Below the pieces are notes generated by a model that had not been told where the DNA came from, did not search any database, and saw only the letters and a list, made by a program, of their open reading frames with translations. DNA of 64,000 nt from Anthoceros angustus (lineage: Eukaryota > Streptophyta > Anthocerotopsida > Anthocerotales > Anthocerotaceae): contig MU008159.1 of NCBI GenBank assembly GCA_010909165.1, positions 62,001 to 126,000 of the forward strand, in the 5' to 3' direction. Position 1 is the stretch's first letter; the number at the start of each line of letters is the position of its first letter. A program made the position numbers and the translations under genes. Below, piece by piece: positions 43,230-55,846 of the stretch.

Positions 43230-45660
43230 TTGCAGGACGATGGGCATGGGCAACCGTATGGTGGCCACCATGCATCCCCGCCGGACACGGTGTCACATAT
43301 GTCCGAGGGCACGGTCAACAGCGAAAGCGATGCTAACGGTGATAGCAGCGAATTAGACAGTTCGGAAGAGGAGACGGATGGTGAGGACTTGCCCACCGGG
43401 TACACAGTGGATGAGTTGTTGGCGGCAACCGACCTTGGGCGGAACGGAAGGGCAAGCGATGGGAGGACAGCGGCGTGCCGGGCGGCAGGTGAAACGCCCT
43501 TGTACCACATCCGCGAAGGGCATGTTTCGAAGGAAAGCAGGCTAAGCGCCACACTCTTATTGTTGTCTTGGCAATCAATGTATGACATCGACGCCGCCAT
43601 GACAGGACTTTTGCACTGCACCGATATTGCCACCGAACTCGCCCAAAGACATGTACGAGGCCAAGGCACTTTTACATGTTTGGGCCAAGAGAAAATCCAC
43701 TCGTGAGAGGGATGTTTTATAGGGAGAGCCGACTACACGCATTGCCGTAATGCGACACACACGGTTTAGGGAAGGGTTTGATGAGGAAGATGAAATACCG
43801 CGTAAGGTGCTTTGGCATTTTCCGTTGAAGGCACGACTGGCGCGAATGTTTCAAATGCCACATACAGAGATGATGACATGGTATGTGGGAAAGCAGACGG
43901 GACATGACCATCATGGTCGATACACCAGCTTGACAGCTCTTGATGGAGTAGACGGCTTTGGGGAAGAGCAACGAACGAGGTTTGCATTGTGCATGATGGC
44001 TTCAATCCATTTGGCCAGTGTCCGCAAACACATCCATATGGCCGGTTTTGTTGTTCGTGCACAATATGCCACCATGGGCCAGCACAAAGGATGCGAATGT
44101 GATTATGCCGTTGATTGTGCCCGCATCGCCAGAATTTCGATGTCTTTATGGCGCCTTTAATCGAGGACCTGCAGGACCTTTGGAGAGGCATGGACACGGA
44201 AGACTTCTCCAAACCGGTCAACCATCCAAACAGGCATTTCAAACTACGAGCAGCGATTTTGCACGTCATAGCAGATTACCCAGGCCTTGGGACCCTGACG
44301 GGATTGCAAGTGAGGGGGGCCCGTGCATGTGTTGATTGCTGGGAGGACTTGGATTCACGGTATTCTTCGGACTTGAAGAAAGAAATATATGCTGGTTGCA
44401 GGAGATGGCTTCCGCGACGGGACGGTGGATGACGTGGGGCTGGTACAATGGAGTGGCGAGTATCGGCCCCACCGCCCGCCATCTTCGTCGATGTCATCAA
44501 GATATGGCAGAGTGAACGCGACCGGCGGACCGCCATCGAGGCCGGTTTGGAACCCGACGAAGGTCGGCCTTGTTTGTAGACCTCCCATACTTGGCGGTTT
44601 TGAAATGGGCACCAAAGGACGTTATGCACGCCGAGAAAACAACGCCAAGCCATTTGGCATACGTGAGAGACCGAGATGACATAGCCTCACGGATGGACAT
44701 GGAAGCGAGTGGAGGGAAAGGGTGGTTATGGCAGGAGAGGATGGCCATTGCCCCGGCATATGTCCCGGTCGAGAGGAATCAAACGGGTTATTGCGGAAAT
44801 GAAACGCATAAAGTCGCCAACGGGTACGGATCTAACATAGCGAAAATCGCGAGCGCAAGGTTGGGAGCTGGTGCCATGGTGGCACATAATGATGGAAGTA
44901 GTCTTCCCTATTGTCCTCCGAGGGTGCATAGACCCCGATGTGTACAAGGCGGTGGTCAAGTTAGGCCAGATGTGGATTTGCCGGACAATACCGGGCCATG
45001 AAATCCAAGCAATGAAAGAGGAGGCAGAGGGTGATGTGCGATCCGGAAAAGCCCTCCAAAATGTTTGATATATCGACTCACCGATAATCCATCTAGTGGA
45101 CGAGGTAGTCGGTTTGACCGGTGCACACGAGGTGGATGTACCTCGAAAGATACCTTGGGACGAGGAAGCGGATCGTCCGTGGGGAGGCGATAGCGTTGGG
45201 GTACTTGAAGGAGGAGAGCATGCACTATGGGATGGCATTTTTGCGGCGTTATTATGGTCACGTTGGAGGGCTATGGAGTGCGAGCGAGCGAGAAGGAGAG
45301 AAGGTACTCGGTGCTGGGAGGCCGTACAAATTGGATGCCGTGGAGGCACGGCAGGCGCACACTTATGTGTTGTACCACATGGAGGTGATGCAGCCGTTTC
45401 TAGATATGTACGAGGAAGAGGTCAGGAGGTATGGTTCACGTGGAGACCGGCGAACTTTCAAGGTTTGGCTGCATGCGGGAAGGCTGCAGTGGGAGAATCA
45501 CCCGGCTATAGCCGGATGAAGTGCGCGCTATCATGGGCGGTCCACAGATGGAGGCGATAGCTCATCGGCATATGTGGAACAAAGCGCAGCGATTTAGAAA
45601 CGATAGAGGCGGATAGGCAGCGGGCACTAAGGGCGATGCAGTGCTTGCAAAATCTTTAAT
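43230..45660 (+). pseudogene. CACTA (En/Spm) TNP2-type transposase, frameshifted
   Basis: Plus-strand fragments in successive frames follow the order of plant TNP2 transposases. At 43230-43706 is an acidic N-part (SSELDSSEEETDGEDLP, then YDIDAAMTGLL). At 43750-44160 is PRKVLWHFPLKARLARMFQM. At 44018-44432 are VHNMPPWASTKDANVIMPLI, NFDVFMAPLIEDLQDLWRG, RAAILHVIADYPGLGTLTGL and ACVDCWEDLDSRYSSDLKKE. At 44570-44700 is DLPYLAVLKWAPKDVMH. At 44871-45068 are VVFPIVLRGCIDPDVYKAVV and GHEIQAMKEEAEGD. At 45121-45519 is the DUF4218-like end (TRWMYLERYLGT, KEESMHYGMAFLRRYY, QAHTYVLYHMEVMQPFLD). The family catalyses cut-and-paste transposition. At least five frame changes make this copy non-functional as written. 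Confidence 0.82.
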
Positions 45661-45924
45661 AGGCGGGGCGGAGGATGAAGGTTGTGAAGGAGGCGAGTGT
45701 TTTATGGTCACATCTGAGGAAATTTTCGTGCATACAGGAATCTGAGCTGTTATCTGAAGATTCGTTGAGTGCAGTGTGAGCCGAGTGGACCCGAGCCATC
45801 ATTACGGACATCGTACCTGGATTCGACCTCGTGAACATGGAGAGACTTTGCACATACAAGGTGCGCTCCATCGATGGCCCATTTGTGTGGCCCTGCGGTA
45901 ACCCAATGCATACCTACATCCGAG

Positions 45925-46505
45925 GCGATGGATGAAAACATCGGGTGGGCGGTGGCGGTTCGCACCGGCCACGGGATGGAGGTAGGAACCCATGGATTGG
46001 CGGAATGGGAATGATCGTGGGGTGAGATGATGGCGAGCAAGTGACGGGTTTTGCACGCATAATATGGCGGGCTTGCGACCATATTAATCCTCCTTGTATA
46101 AACGAATAAGCGTCGATTACCAGCCACAACACTAAATACCTCGAATGCACATTGGTGTGTGCAGGTGGTGAGGAAGTCAATGAACAAGGGATATGAGTGC
46201 GAGGCGGCGTCCGCGCGTCATGTTTCGCAATTGCCTCGAGGCGCCATGGATGGCTCATATGTTTCAAATCTAAGGCCCGGCCGGTTATGCGACGAGGTGC
46301 AATCGCCGCAGGGGCGAAGGCAAGGAAAAGGTTGCCTAGGAGGGCCAAAAATTGCGGGAAGGGTGAGCATACACGAAATGGCGTGGGGACGGATGGGGTG
46401 GCCAAGGATGTCAACGTGTCACGGGGGGCATACCACAATCGGAGTCGTCTACGGTGCCTGACGAGAGACCGTAGGAAGGTGGAGGGATGAGGAGGGGTAG
46501 GTCGT
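45925..46505. repeat. Direct repeat, left copy (~580 bp)
   Basis: This matches 49844-50458 in the same orientation, beginning GATGGATGAAAACATCGGGT and ending near GGAAGGTGGAGGGATGAGGA. The two copies bracket 3.3 kb holding a minus-strand integrase fragment, so they could be LTRs, or duplicated parts of a host element interrupted by a nested insertion. Clear TG..CA ends are not visible. Confidence 0.8.
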
Positions 46506-46959
46506 CTTGTTGTTTCCCTCGATTGTCTTGGCCAGAGCCTTAAGTGCGGCTTGTAGTATTGCAGCATGGTCCATAGCCATGACACCATCCTATTTCCATA
46601 CCATGCCACTCATCATGCCACCACACACACTCACACACACACACCATCCTCAGTTCTTATCTACCTCTTCCACCTTGTGCCATGGCGGTATCGGCCCACG
46701 GCCGCATAAGCGGGCATGGCGCATATGCCATCTATCAAAATCCACAAAAAAGAAAGTCTTTCAACTACTTGCTATCAACTCGTAACCTTGGGCCCACATG
46801 GTTATCACCACCTCCACCTCACTGCGTTTGCAAAATGGCCCCATTAAGTTGGGGCTTGGATGGCAAAGCGTCATGTTGTAAGCACCACTTTGGCACTCTC
46901 AAATGCCATTAGAATCGTGTCTCGGAACATACCATCCCTCGGTTGTGGTTCGCGGTTTA

Positions 46960-47790
46960 TCATGATCCATTCTCCACAGCTAATACGTGACCACGTCGCT
47001 CTTCCGGATCGAAATACTCATCAACATGCTTTGCCACTGTGTACCCGTTCTTTGGCTCGATGCCGGCCATGAGCTCTTCTTCTTCATCGCTATCTAGTTG
47101 GTCTTCACTCTGGGCAGCCACCCATTCAAACCATTTTATCTTGTTTTTGATGCCTCGGATAATCACCCACATTGTCGTTCGGAAGATACCAAGACTCGGT
47201 GGCTTCATCCATTCCAACACTCCACGTAATAAGCAACAAACACCACAACAAAAAGCTCGTGGGTGTCAGGTGGGCTTAACACCTTCTCTACATGCAGTGA
47301 CTTAGCCAAACTTTCGAGACTTCGTAAGTCGGCTGGTTTTCCTTGTGCATACATTAAGAACCCTTGATGGGCGGTGATCAAACACACGATGCATGAGCGG
47401 TGATGTTCAGTTTCGAAGGCCCCTTCACGATGGCGGGTCCACGAGCTTTGCTGTTCATGCCCCTTCACGCGGCTCAAAAGATCTCGATGATCATAAGGAA
47501 AACTCTCGATGTTGCAGCCCTCATGGTGTGATTCCATATACAGCAAAAATGCTTGCAGCTCCAGATATGTCTCGGGTCGTTCGGGTTTCCCAGGCTGATA
47601 CTTCCTTACCAAAGGTGTTTTCCATTTGTCTTCCCATGGCCTGTCTGGAAATTGTGGAACACTTGTGCTCATTCTCCGGAAGCATGACTTGCAAGTGTGG
47701 TCTGCTTCCATATCCATGTCAACCACACATGTTGTCCCCAATGGGAATCCCTCTTGATGCTCTCACAATTCGGAGAAAGCGGTGTTGTTA
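46960..47790 (-). CDS. Unidentified ORF pair, probably one protein with a frameshift
   Basis: Minus-strand frames 47205-47741 (178 aa) and 46960-47220 (86 aa) overlap by a few codons, and the second reads on from the first. Composition is protein-like (LELQAFLLYMESHHEGCNIE, HRSCIVCLITAHQGFLMYAQ, ESLAKSLHVEKVLSPPDTHE, then IIRGIKNKIKWFEWVAAQSE and an acidic DSDEEEE). I recognise no domain. It lies between the two direct repeats, next to a gypsy integrase, so it is probably element-associated. Confidence 0.35.
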
Positions 47791-48479
47791 GTGTTGGTCA
47801 AACAACCATATGATTTGATTCACAGAAGACTACCTATGTTTGCAAGCTTTGGCGAGTGTCTTACTGTTAGTCAACACATGGCGATTGCGGCGGTAAGATG
47901 TCACTTGGTCTTACACATGGGTCGTCACCTTGCTTATTGCCTCTACACAACAAACATACCATGCACCCTCTGCTCGTGCTCACATCCAGATGCTTGATGC
48001 CATGACCACCTTAGCACTTGTTCTTCACCCCCAGTTCTTCTGTGATCACCGCCTTCTCACTTTTGTCACTTGAGCTGCCTATTATCCCTATCTACAGCAC
48101 GCTTCATGCATAACAATTACGATGACCGCTCGATCGTGTGCTTGACTACGATGTTCCATGCTTCATCGCCCTTCCTTCAGCTGCAACAACTCGCTGTTGA
48201 TGACCCGAATCAGGCCGCCTGTCCTTGCTTCTCGCACCCACACGGCGGTTACCGCAATTAGCTTTCTCTCTCACATGCACTGTGACAACCCCCTGCCGTT
48301 CACCTTTCTCGCACCGCTACCTGCAGATCGATGCACTCACACCTGTATTTCTCCAGCAAATTGCCAGGCCTTCTCCAATAGATCGTTGAATCCTCCAGTC
48401 TATTGCAGAATCCCCCTTCGTGCCCGCCAATCCTTTGTCCACACTTTTACTTCCCTTGTGCTCGCCAACCCGCATCGTC

Positions 48480-49632
48480 TCACAACAACCGTATATCGAT
48501 AAGGCAAACGGTTTTATAGACCTTCCCTCTTAGTGGCGCTCTTCCATGCACCGTGAGTGCGCGTTTACACAGCCCCCACTTCCTTTCTTCTTTTCCGTCG
48601 TGCATTTGTGACAAAACCATTCTCTCCGGGATCGCTTTCAGCGGTCGAAGACAAAAGACATGATGTCCTTGGTTGCTGATCACACAACACGGATCGAGGT
48701 CGATTGATTTGACCATAGTGTATTGCGGCAGGTCAGCAGTGGCTTCCATGCTTGTGGTTGTATACGGCGTATCAAGATTCGGCAAATGGCGGGGGGCGGA
48801 TGTCGCATGTGCTCCTTGCATGGCGCCATCTTGCCCTTCCAACTCGATGACCCTGCTCACCAGCGTTCACCACTCTCAAAATTAACCGTCCGTGCTTCGT
48901 CCAAAGTGCCGGAAGGGCGATGTTGAAGATACAAATCACCTACTTGAACTTTACGGCCTTTGGCTTCCATGATCCTCCTCGTGAATGCATACCTCGGTGA
49001 TCTACGTAACGTGCGATGGCCGGATTGTCCATCGCCGGGTATCACTCGTTGTAACAACTTGGCGGTTTAGTAACTCGAGCAACACTCATCCACATCTTGT
49101 GTCCGATCCCTTTGGTTTTGGAATATGTGCCGCCTGTTGGGCACTGACATTCTGCCAAACATGATATAGTAAGGATGAAGTTGCCGGTGCTAGCCGATTA
49201 CGTGGCCCGGGGCAGCGTGGTAACAACTCATCCCAACAATTGGGCTCGATCTGCATGCGTGCTTGCAGTGAATCCTTGAAAGTTTGCACCAGCCTTTCTG
49301 CTAAACCATCTGCCTAAGGATGATCCCGTGACGTGCGTCTGTGATCTATCAAACTCCGATCTAACAACGCTTGGAACTCTCCTCTGAATTCGTTTCCTTG
49401 ATCTGTCAGCACCTCTGCACAGCTTCCATATCTGCTCAAAACACACTGTAGGAAAGCTCGTGCCGTGAATTGGGAAGTTCTGACTGGAAGGATTGCCAAT
49501 TCCACCCACTTGGAGAAGTGTTCTATCATGAGCATACAATGCTTGTTGCCTTGCTTGGTCAATGGTAGCTCGGCATGAGGTCAGCGGACCATCGAAGAAA
49601 CGGACCGAATAGGCGTGCGAATGCAACACCAC
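48480..49632 (-). pseudogene. Ty3/gypsy integrase and C-terminal pol fragment
   Basis: On the minus strand, the integrase core reads MIEHFSKWVEL, then ARAFLQCVLSRYG, VLTDQGNEFRGEFQALLD and LIDHRRTSRDHP. Then comes an in-frame TAG where related elements have Gln, followed by ADGLAERLVQTFKDSLQARM. The downstream part (48857-49057 and 48480-48860) matches the C-terminal module of the same lineage: EAKGRKVQVGDLYLQHRPSG, LEGQDGAMQ, then APRHLPNLDP. The RT and RNase H parts are absent. The premature stop and frame changes make it a relic. Confidence 0.8.
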
Positions 49633-49843
49633 ATCACATTGTTGAACCTTGCTTTAATCGCATCACAAGCACATCTCGACACCACTCGCTCGGCCGGAAT
49701 ACATTCCGGACCAAAAATATGCACTCTTCAGCATATGATGCGTCCTTTTACACTGCCCAAAGCAGTCTGCGCAATATCGGTGATTCTTGAAATGAAATTT
49801 GGGCAAAAGCGATAAACTTTCCCATCATCATATCCAAAAAAGA

Positions 49844-50458
49844 TGGATGAAAACATCGGGTGGGCAAGCCCGCACCAAAGACGGGATGGAGGGGTAGGAA
49901 CCCATGGATTGAGTAGGAATGATCGAATTGGGGTAGAGATGATGACGCGCAAGTGACGGGTTTGCCGACCATAATATGGCGGGCTTGCACATTATTAATC
50001 CTCCATCGATATGAAACGAATAAACGTCAAAGACAACAACACTAAATGCCTCGAATGCACATTGGTGACGCTGTACCCGATGGTAGGCTGCCGGAAGTCA
50101 ATGAACAAGGGATATGAGTGCAGGAAGCGGCGTCCGCGCGCGCGTCATGTTTCGCAATTGCCTCGAAGGACGCCAAGGATGGCTCATATGTTTCAAATCT
50201 AAGGCCAGCCAGTTGTACGGACTGGAGTGCACGATACCGCCATGAGGGACGAAGGGAAGGAAAAGGTTGCCTACAGAGGGAGCGAAAAAATTGCAGGGGA
50301 AGGAAGGTCAACGATGCACGTAAATGGCGTGAGACTGATAGAGGTGGCCAAGGATGTCGACCGTATGCGGCCGACGAACCTACCACACCGGGAGGCGCCT
50401 ACGACGGCGCGCGATGAGACCGAGGAAGGTGGAGGGATGAGGAGGGTAGGTCGCTTGC
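49844..50458. repeat. Direct repeat, right copy (~610 bp)
   Basis: Second copy of 45925-46505, with shared blocks such as AACAAGGGATATGAGTGC and GGCTCATATGTTTCAAATCT. Differences are largely short indels. Confidence 0.8.
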
Positions 50459-51405
50459 CTATCCTCCTCATCCGCCCATCCACCTTCCGCTCAATCGGCG
50501 AGCACGGGAGGAGGCCCATCGCGCAAAGGAGGCAACAAAGCGTGAAGGAGGGAAGCACGATGGCGGGCATGTAGGTTCAGTTCGATGACGCCGAAACTTG
50601 GCACCTTCCATCCCCGACGACGATTTAATTGAGCAATGCAGCCGAGCTGCAGGACATGGACCAAGAAAGCGAAATGTGGACTGGTTAGTGTGTTGTGGCA
50701 CAGATGATATCGTGACGCCAACACATTGTAATGGTTCGATATATAGACCAGATCCGGGATGAACGCTATTTCCATGTGCATTGTGTGAATGCAGCTGGAT
50801 GCACGAAGACGATGGATGGCAAGTAGGGGGAATGGGAACTATCAAGGGAAGAGGAGAACAACACGCCACGCGGAGGGAGTTGGATGTAAGAGAGGAGGAC
50901 GAAAATGCGGGAATGCATGAAAGGTAATGCATACAGTGCAACGGACGGAGGGAGGGAGGACAGCAGAAGGACCGACTGCAGGCCCTAGAAAGGGAATGGC
51001 GGGCGGAATTTGTTGCGGTGGAGGTGTCATATCAACCGCCAAGGCGGTGGAAGGACAGGCACAATAGATGTGAATGCCCTCGTAAATGGTGTTGATAACG
51101 AGGCCTTGGTGAATGCTTTGCGCACAAGCATGGAGTGAAATGGCTGAGGAACGAATTGACAGAGTTGTGAAAGGCGCTTGGGCACCGCGGTTCTATGGGC
51201 TAAGCGAAGGAGACATAAGAAATGCCGAGCTAGTCAGACAAAGGTTGTGAACGCACTGGGTACCGACAAGGTGGAGGGACGCCCAAAAGCGTAGAAGGCC
51301 CGTTAATCATGTATAAGCCTTCCCAGTTAGTCTTTGAAGGTCAAGTCGCATAAGTAGACATTTCTCTCAAATGGCGACGCTGAATGCCGGATGTGATCTG
51401 CAAGG
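50459..51405. other. Repeat-region DNA, no gene assigned
   Basis: About 950 bp between the direct repeat and the long gypsy LTR. No recognisable coding domain or RNA gene. Confidence 0.45.
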
Positions 51406-52028
51406 TGTTGGAAGAGAGGGTGGGCTATGCACTGAGCAGGGAAATAAGTAGGGTTTCGCTTTTTAGGATTGAAGGATAAATAAGTGCTAAAAGGAGGAAT
51501 AAATTGGGGTAGCGCCGGACGAGGCTCCGGAGTATACTCCGACTGGAGTGAACAACGGACCCCGCAGACCACTATGGCAAGCCCGACTACGAGTAACGGA
51601 TAAGTCCGAACCCACCTGTGTCAAAATAAGTACGCCAGGAAAGTAACCCAGGAGCGGAGGCGTGAGGATGAGGCGGCCACGGACGGCCCCGAGTGGAGGT
51701 CGGCATGCTGAGGCCAGACCGAACCTGCAGGCCGCAGGCAGTATTCACGCCCGCGCGCGCGGCGTAAGGCCGCAGGGCGAGGGTCGAGTAAGCCATGCAC
51801 TTCGCGCACGGACAACGAAGAGGCGCCTTCCGCCCAGCATTTCCACAAGCGCCAAGGAGGGAGGTGCCGCGCAGCCTCCGCATAATCCTCATAGCCCTTG
51901 CGCCCGCAATCCCGCTATCTTTTGGGCTTTTTAGAGCGCGCGCACTGCCAAGGTTGGAGCAACGAACGCGAAGGAGGAACATCGTGCCGGACTGGCCAGC
52001 CTACAAAGAACAAGAGGAGGAGAAAGCA

Positions 52029-53700
52029 ATGGCACCCAAAAGCCGACGGAAGTCTGGGAGCCATGGACCGTGGAGCGCAACATTGTGACCCGCGCTATCC
52101 GACCCGGCCGGAGGAAGCAGGGAATTGGTGGAGTGGCATCCGACGTGTTCCAAATGGTCTGGACCTTTGACAACGCTACCTAGTCCGGAGTTTGCCCAAG
52201 ATGCCGGCGATCAACAAGGAGGTCCGATCCAAGAACCTCCGGAGGACTCGAGGCGATGGACCTTGAGGTCCCGAGGATGGCCTACAACCGCCCAAGGAGG
52301 AAGAAGGGGCGTGGTGCCGAGCCCCTTAAGGCGAAGGGAAGATAGGGCCGCCGGGCCGGCTCGAACGCAGCGACAACCAACGGATGGTTGATATCCGATC
52401 CGCCGGATACGAGTAAGGGCGGTAGCCCGGATCATTGTCCATTGAACTCGCCACCAAGGTGGATCACCTTGGTGATAACTGCTGGTATTCTCGCATGCGC
52501 CCAGGGAAGAGAGCGACTGGGAAGGATTATCTTCGCCTGCCTGGGGAGGCACGCTAAGGAGCGAGAAGCCTCGCCATCGGGGTCGACCCTACACCGATTC
52601 ATGTATGGGGACATTTCGAGCTCAAGGAGGGAGAGCTTGAGCGGGCGCCCCGGGGCCGGAGGCCCCGCAAGTAGAGCGTGCAAGGGCGCCGAGGTGGGGG
52701 TCGCCCTTCAAGACCAAGCGGACTCGGAGGAGGACGATCGAGGATTCCTGACTCCATACGTCTGGAGCGAACCCCTCACCACCTGTGGAAGTTTGGGAGG
52801 CGATTCCCCTTCCTCCTTTTGGTGCCCTCCGAGCAAGACAGAGGGAGCCGATGCCGGAGGGCGGCGGCCCGCACCGGCGTAACAACAACCACGACGGCCG
52901 CCGAGCCCCGACGAACTCAACGGGAGCCAAGAGGCGGAAGACGGTGCCGCTTACCAACGCAAAGACCAAGGTGCCAGATTCTTACCCCCGCCACGAGTGG
53001 CAAGAGGTCAAGAGGCGGTAAGGAGGGCAAAGGGACGTGGCCAAGGAGCAGGAGGTCACCGCGAGCCCCCACCTCGAGCCGGCCCTGCCCCGGCTGTGAA
53101 GGGGCAAAAGAGCTTGCTCCTGACCCCTCACCTCCTCCGAGCCCTGTGAGAAAGAGGGCACAAAGGAGTTAGAGGCCAAGAGGGCCAAGAGGGTGAGACT
53201 GACCACCACTGTGACCCGAGGGTCCCGATTAGGTCCGAGAACCCCCCGACTTACTCCGGATCGGGTATGGAGGTCCTTGGCGATCGAGAATGCCGGCCCC
53301 ACTACGGACTTTGTGGGGGCCTCACTGCGGCCGTGGAAGAACACGGCGAGTCTGCTACATATGGACGGAATGCTTTGGGGTCTCGTGGTACATGAGAAGA
53401 CCTGAAGTGGAGGCCACCCGAGGAGGATGGTGGAACCCAAGAGCAAGTGAAGGCGGCCGAGGGGCAAAGGAAAGGCGGAGTCCCTCCGGATCGAGGAAGG
53501 GAAACGCCGGGTGGCGAGCGAGGCCCCGGGCCACAGATTTAAGGTTCTTCAGCGAATAAAGCAAGCTGAGGCCCAAGCGGGCGGAGGACCTTGCAGCGAA
53601 GAGGGAAGCGCAGCAGAGGCGGAAGAGGCCCGGCACAAGAGAGAGAGCTCGGACCGGGCGGAGGCGGGCCAGAGTAGGCCAAGTGGGCGAGGCCTGTAAA
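52029..53700 (+). pseudogene. Degenerate ORF carried within the 5' LTR, unidentified
   Basis: Protein-like fragments start at the conserved ATG 52029 (MAPKSRRKSGSHG, or VWEPWTVERNIVTR in an alternate frame). They continue through KVDHLGDNCWYSRMRPG-like and FELKEGELE-like segments to a Lys/Glu/Ala-rich, coiled-coil-like stretch near 53540-53640. The same order appears in the 3' LTR copy at 61860-63520 with different frame breaks, so neither copy is intact. It resembles an accessory or gag-like ORF, but I know no family match. Confidence 0.45.
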
Positions 53701-54689
53701 GGCGGCGAAGGAGCTCAAGTCGCAAGAGCGACCGGATCAGACGTGATCGAACCGTGGAGAGAGTCAGTACCGAGGCTAACTCAAGGCCGACAAAGGCGCT
53801 ATGGAGCAGTAAGGGCCAAGACGGGAGATAGAGGATCTCCGTACAAATGCAGGAGGTAGAAGGAGGCGGGATGGAGGATGAAGGACACGCCTGGAGCTAC
53901 AACCCAAGATGCGCTTGAGCAGCAGTGATTCTCAACGAGAATCCACGACTGCACGAAAGAGAAGCCTCGCCCCCTCAAGACGGAGGAAAATCGCGACTAT
54001 CCAAGGAGTTGGACGCTGCCAAGGAGCCGGAGGAAGTCCGAGGACGGAGGTATCCGACCGCCTGAGAGGGAGCGAGCTAAAGGCCGAATGAACGGGAGCG
54101 CGAGCACCGGAAGCGTAAAAGAAGCCGCCGTCCACCGAGAAAGGCGGAAGGGAACGCCGCGCTATGGCGGTAAGTCGGCGGAAAGGAAACGACGGAGCCG
54201 GAGCAGGAGCCGGGCACTGCAGAGGTGACCGAGGCCGCCTTGTAGCCTCACGTGATACGCCCGCCCACCACAACCGGGCAGAGAGGTGGCCCAACAAGCA
54301 AAGACGCCTCCCTAACACTTATGGCGGAGGGAGTATCGGTGCCCGCACACGTGGAAGAGGCACCAACAAGTCGATCTGACTTTGCCTATTACCACACCGA
54401 GCTCCTGGCGAGAAGCCTCTCGACGCCCACCGCACACGGACTCTCCTGAAGGAGATGAAGGCCACGGGGATGACAGGACCCTAGTGGCCCTGCTTGGAGA
54501 TGACGGAGCGCGGAGAGGAGCAACCGAGAGGAACGAGGGAGCGCGGATGCGATCGAGGCACCCGCACCTCACCATGGAAGGAGGGGCCAACGGGAGTCAC
54601 CGGGCGATCGGGAACATGGAGGACTTCGAGGAGAGCCACGGAGGAGTCCCGTGAGGGAGGAAACCCGGTGGAGTCTGACTTTGTCCGGA

Positions 54690-54800
54690 CCTGGGAGGCC
54701 GGACCTCAAGTCCGGACCAGAATAAGTCCGGACTCAAGTCCGGACTTAATAAGTCCGGACTCAAGTCCGGACAGAAGTCCGACCCCGAGGTCCGGACCAG
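54690..54800. repeat. Palindrome cluster AAGTCCGGACTT in LTR
   Basis: AAGTCCGGAC and its variants recur about seven times in 100 bp, alternating with AATAAGTCCGGACTC and GGTCCGGACC. The motif is self-complementary, so this stretch can form multiple short hairpins or serve as a repeated binding site. Confidence 0.85.
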
Positions 54801-55789
54801 AGAGACAAGGTCGGACCCAGCCCGACCTGTGAATAAGCCGACTCCTGTGAGTCGAGACAGACCTCGAGGACCGGCAAGAAGGAGGAGCCCCTTCGACTTA
54901 CGCTTAGGGGAGCCGATAGGTGGCCCCACCGGCCAAGGACCTGTGGAGGCCAGGGAGGATGACGTCGGTAACGGCGGTTGTCGACCGCCGCCAGAGCCCA
55001 ACCCCGACTGTGATTCCGGGAGAGAGGGCCCGCCACGGATCATCCGATTGGGGTACCACAACCGCTGTGACGGGGATTGACCACCCATTCCGAGGCGGGG
55101 GCCTGTGGACCTTCCCACTACAAGGGCGGAGATAGGGGAGATAGGGGTAGGCGGCGATTAGGTATACCGAGTCCACGCCGTAATAGGGGTGTAATAAAGA
55201 CGCCACCTGGGCGCAGATAAGAGGGCCGAGGTCGCCTAGTAAAGCATCTTTCTCTTGGTGTTGATGCCGCTGCCTGCACCTTTGTGAGTCTTCTTGCTAA
55301 CGTGAGTCCCGAGTCACCGAAAGGTGCACCCCGGGAGATTGATCAAGGTCCCGTGACGGACTTAACGCTGTGGTGTGCAGGAAGGGTGATCGTGACCGTG
55401 CTCCCGAGCCGCGTCCGACACCGAACGGATCGAACGCGTGAGCCGGAGGAACTCCGGAGGGTGTGTAGAGCCCGGACGAGAGGCCCGGAACGAGAGGAGG
55501 TCCGGATCACAGAACTGGGCTTTTCTAAGATCAAGAGTGTAGCGTGAGAGGAGAGAGGAAAGGATCGATGCGTGAGGATGGTGAACGATACGGACGCGAA
55601 CGGTCCTCAAACGCTTGGCCATACCGGCTCAGACGGTGAACGCAGAGTAGTTAGTATGTGTGTGGAGACCGAACGAGCGACGAAGAATCACCAAACGCGG
55701 TAACGGGCCTATCATTCTTGGGAACGGACTTCTTCCTACAACGACACGGATTGTGCGCTACCGCCATCAAGAAAAGTCCCGCCACATTT

Positions 55790-55807
55790 TGGCGCTGCTG
55801 CCGGGAA
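55790..55807 (+). other. Primer binding site, tRNA-Asp-like
   Basis: TGGCGCTGCTGCCGGGAA lies three bases after the end of the 5' LTR. It matches 15 of 18 positions of the well-known plant gypsy primer site TGGCGCCGTTGCCGGGGA, which pairs with the 3' end of tRNA-Asp. This fixes the LTR/internal junction. Confidence 0.8.
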
Positions 55808-55846
55808 TGAAATCGGTGCAAAGTGCGCCTTAGGAAGAGAAGGTAA

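Larger units (their letters stand above)
51406..55786 (+). repeat. 5' LTR, ~4.4 kb
   Basis: It begins TGTTGG at 51406 and ends CGCCACA just before the primer binding site. Its first 2.8 kb align with 61215-64000. Ends of the TGTTGGCG...CGCCAACA type are better preserved in the 3' copy. It contains degenerate ORF fragments (52029-53700) and a cluster of AAGTCCGGACTT palindromes (54690-54790). A segment near 55190-55270 (GTGTAATAAAG, then AAAGCATCTTTCTCTTGG) may include the transcript 3'-end signals. Confidence 0.82.
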
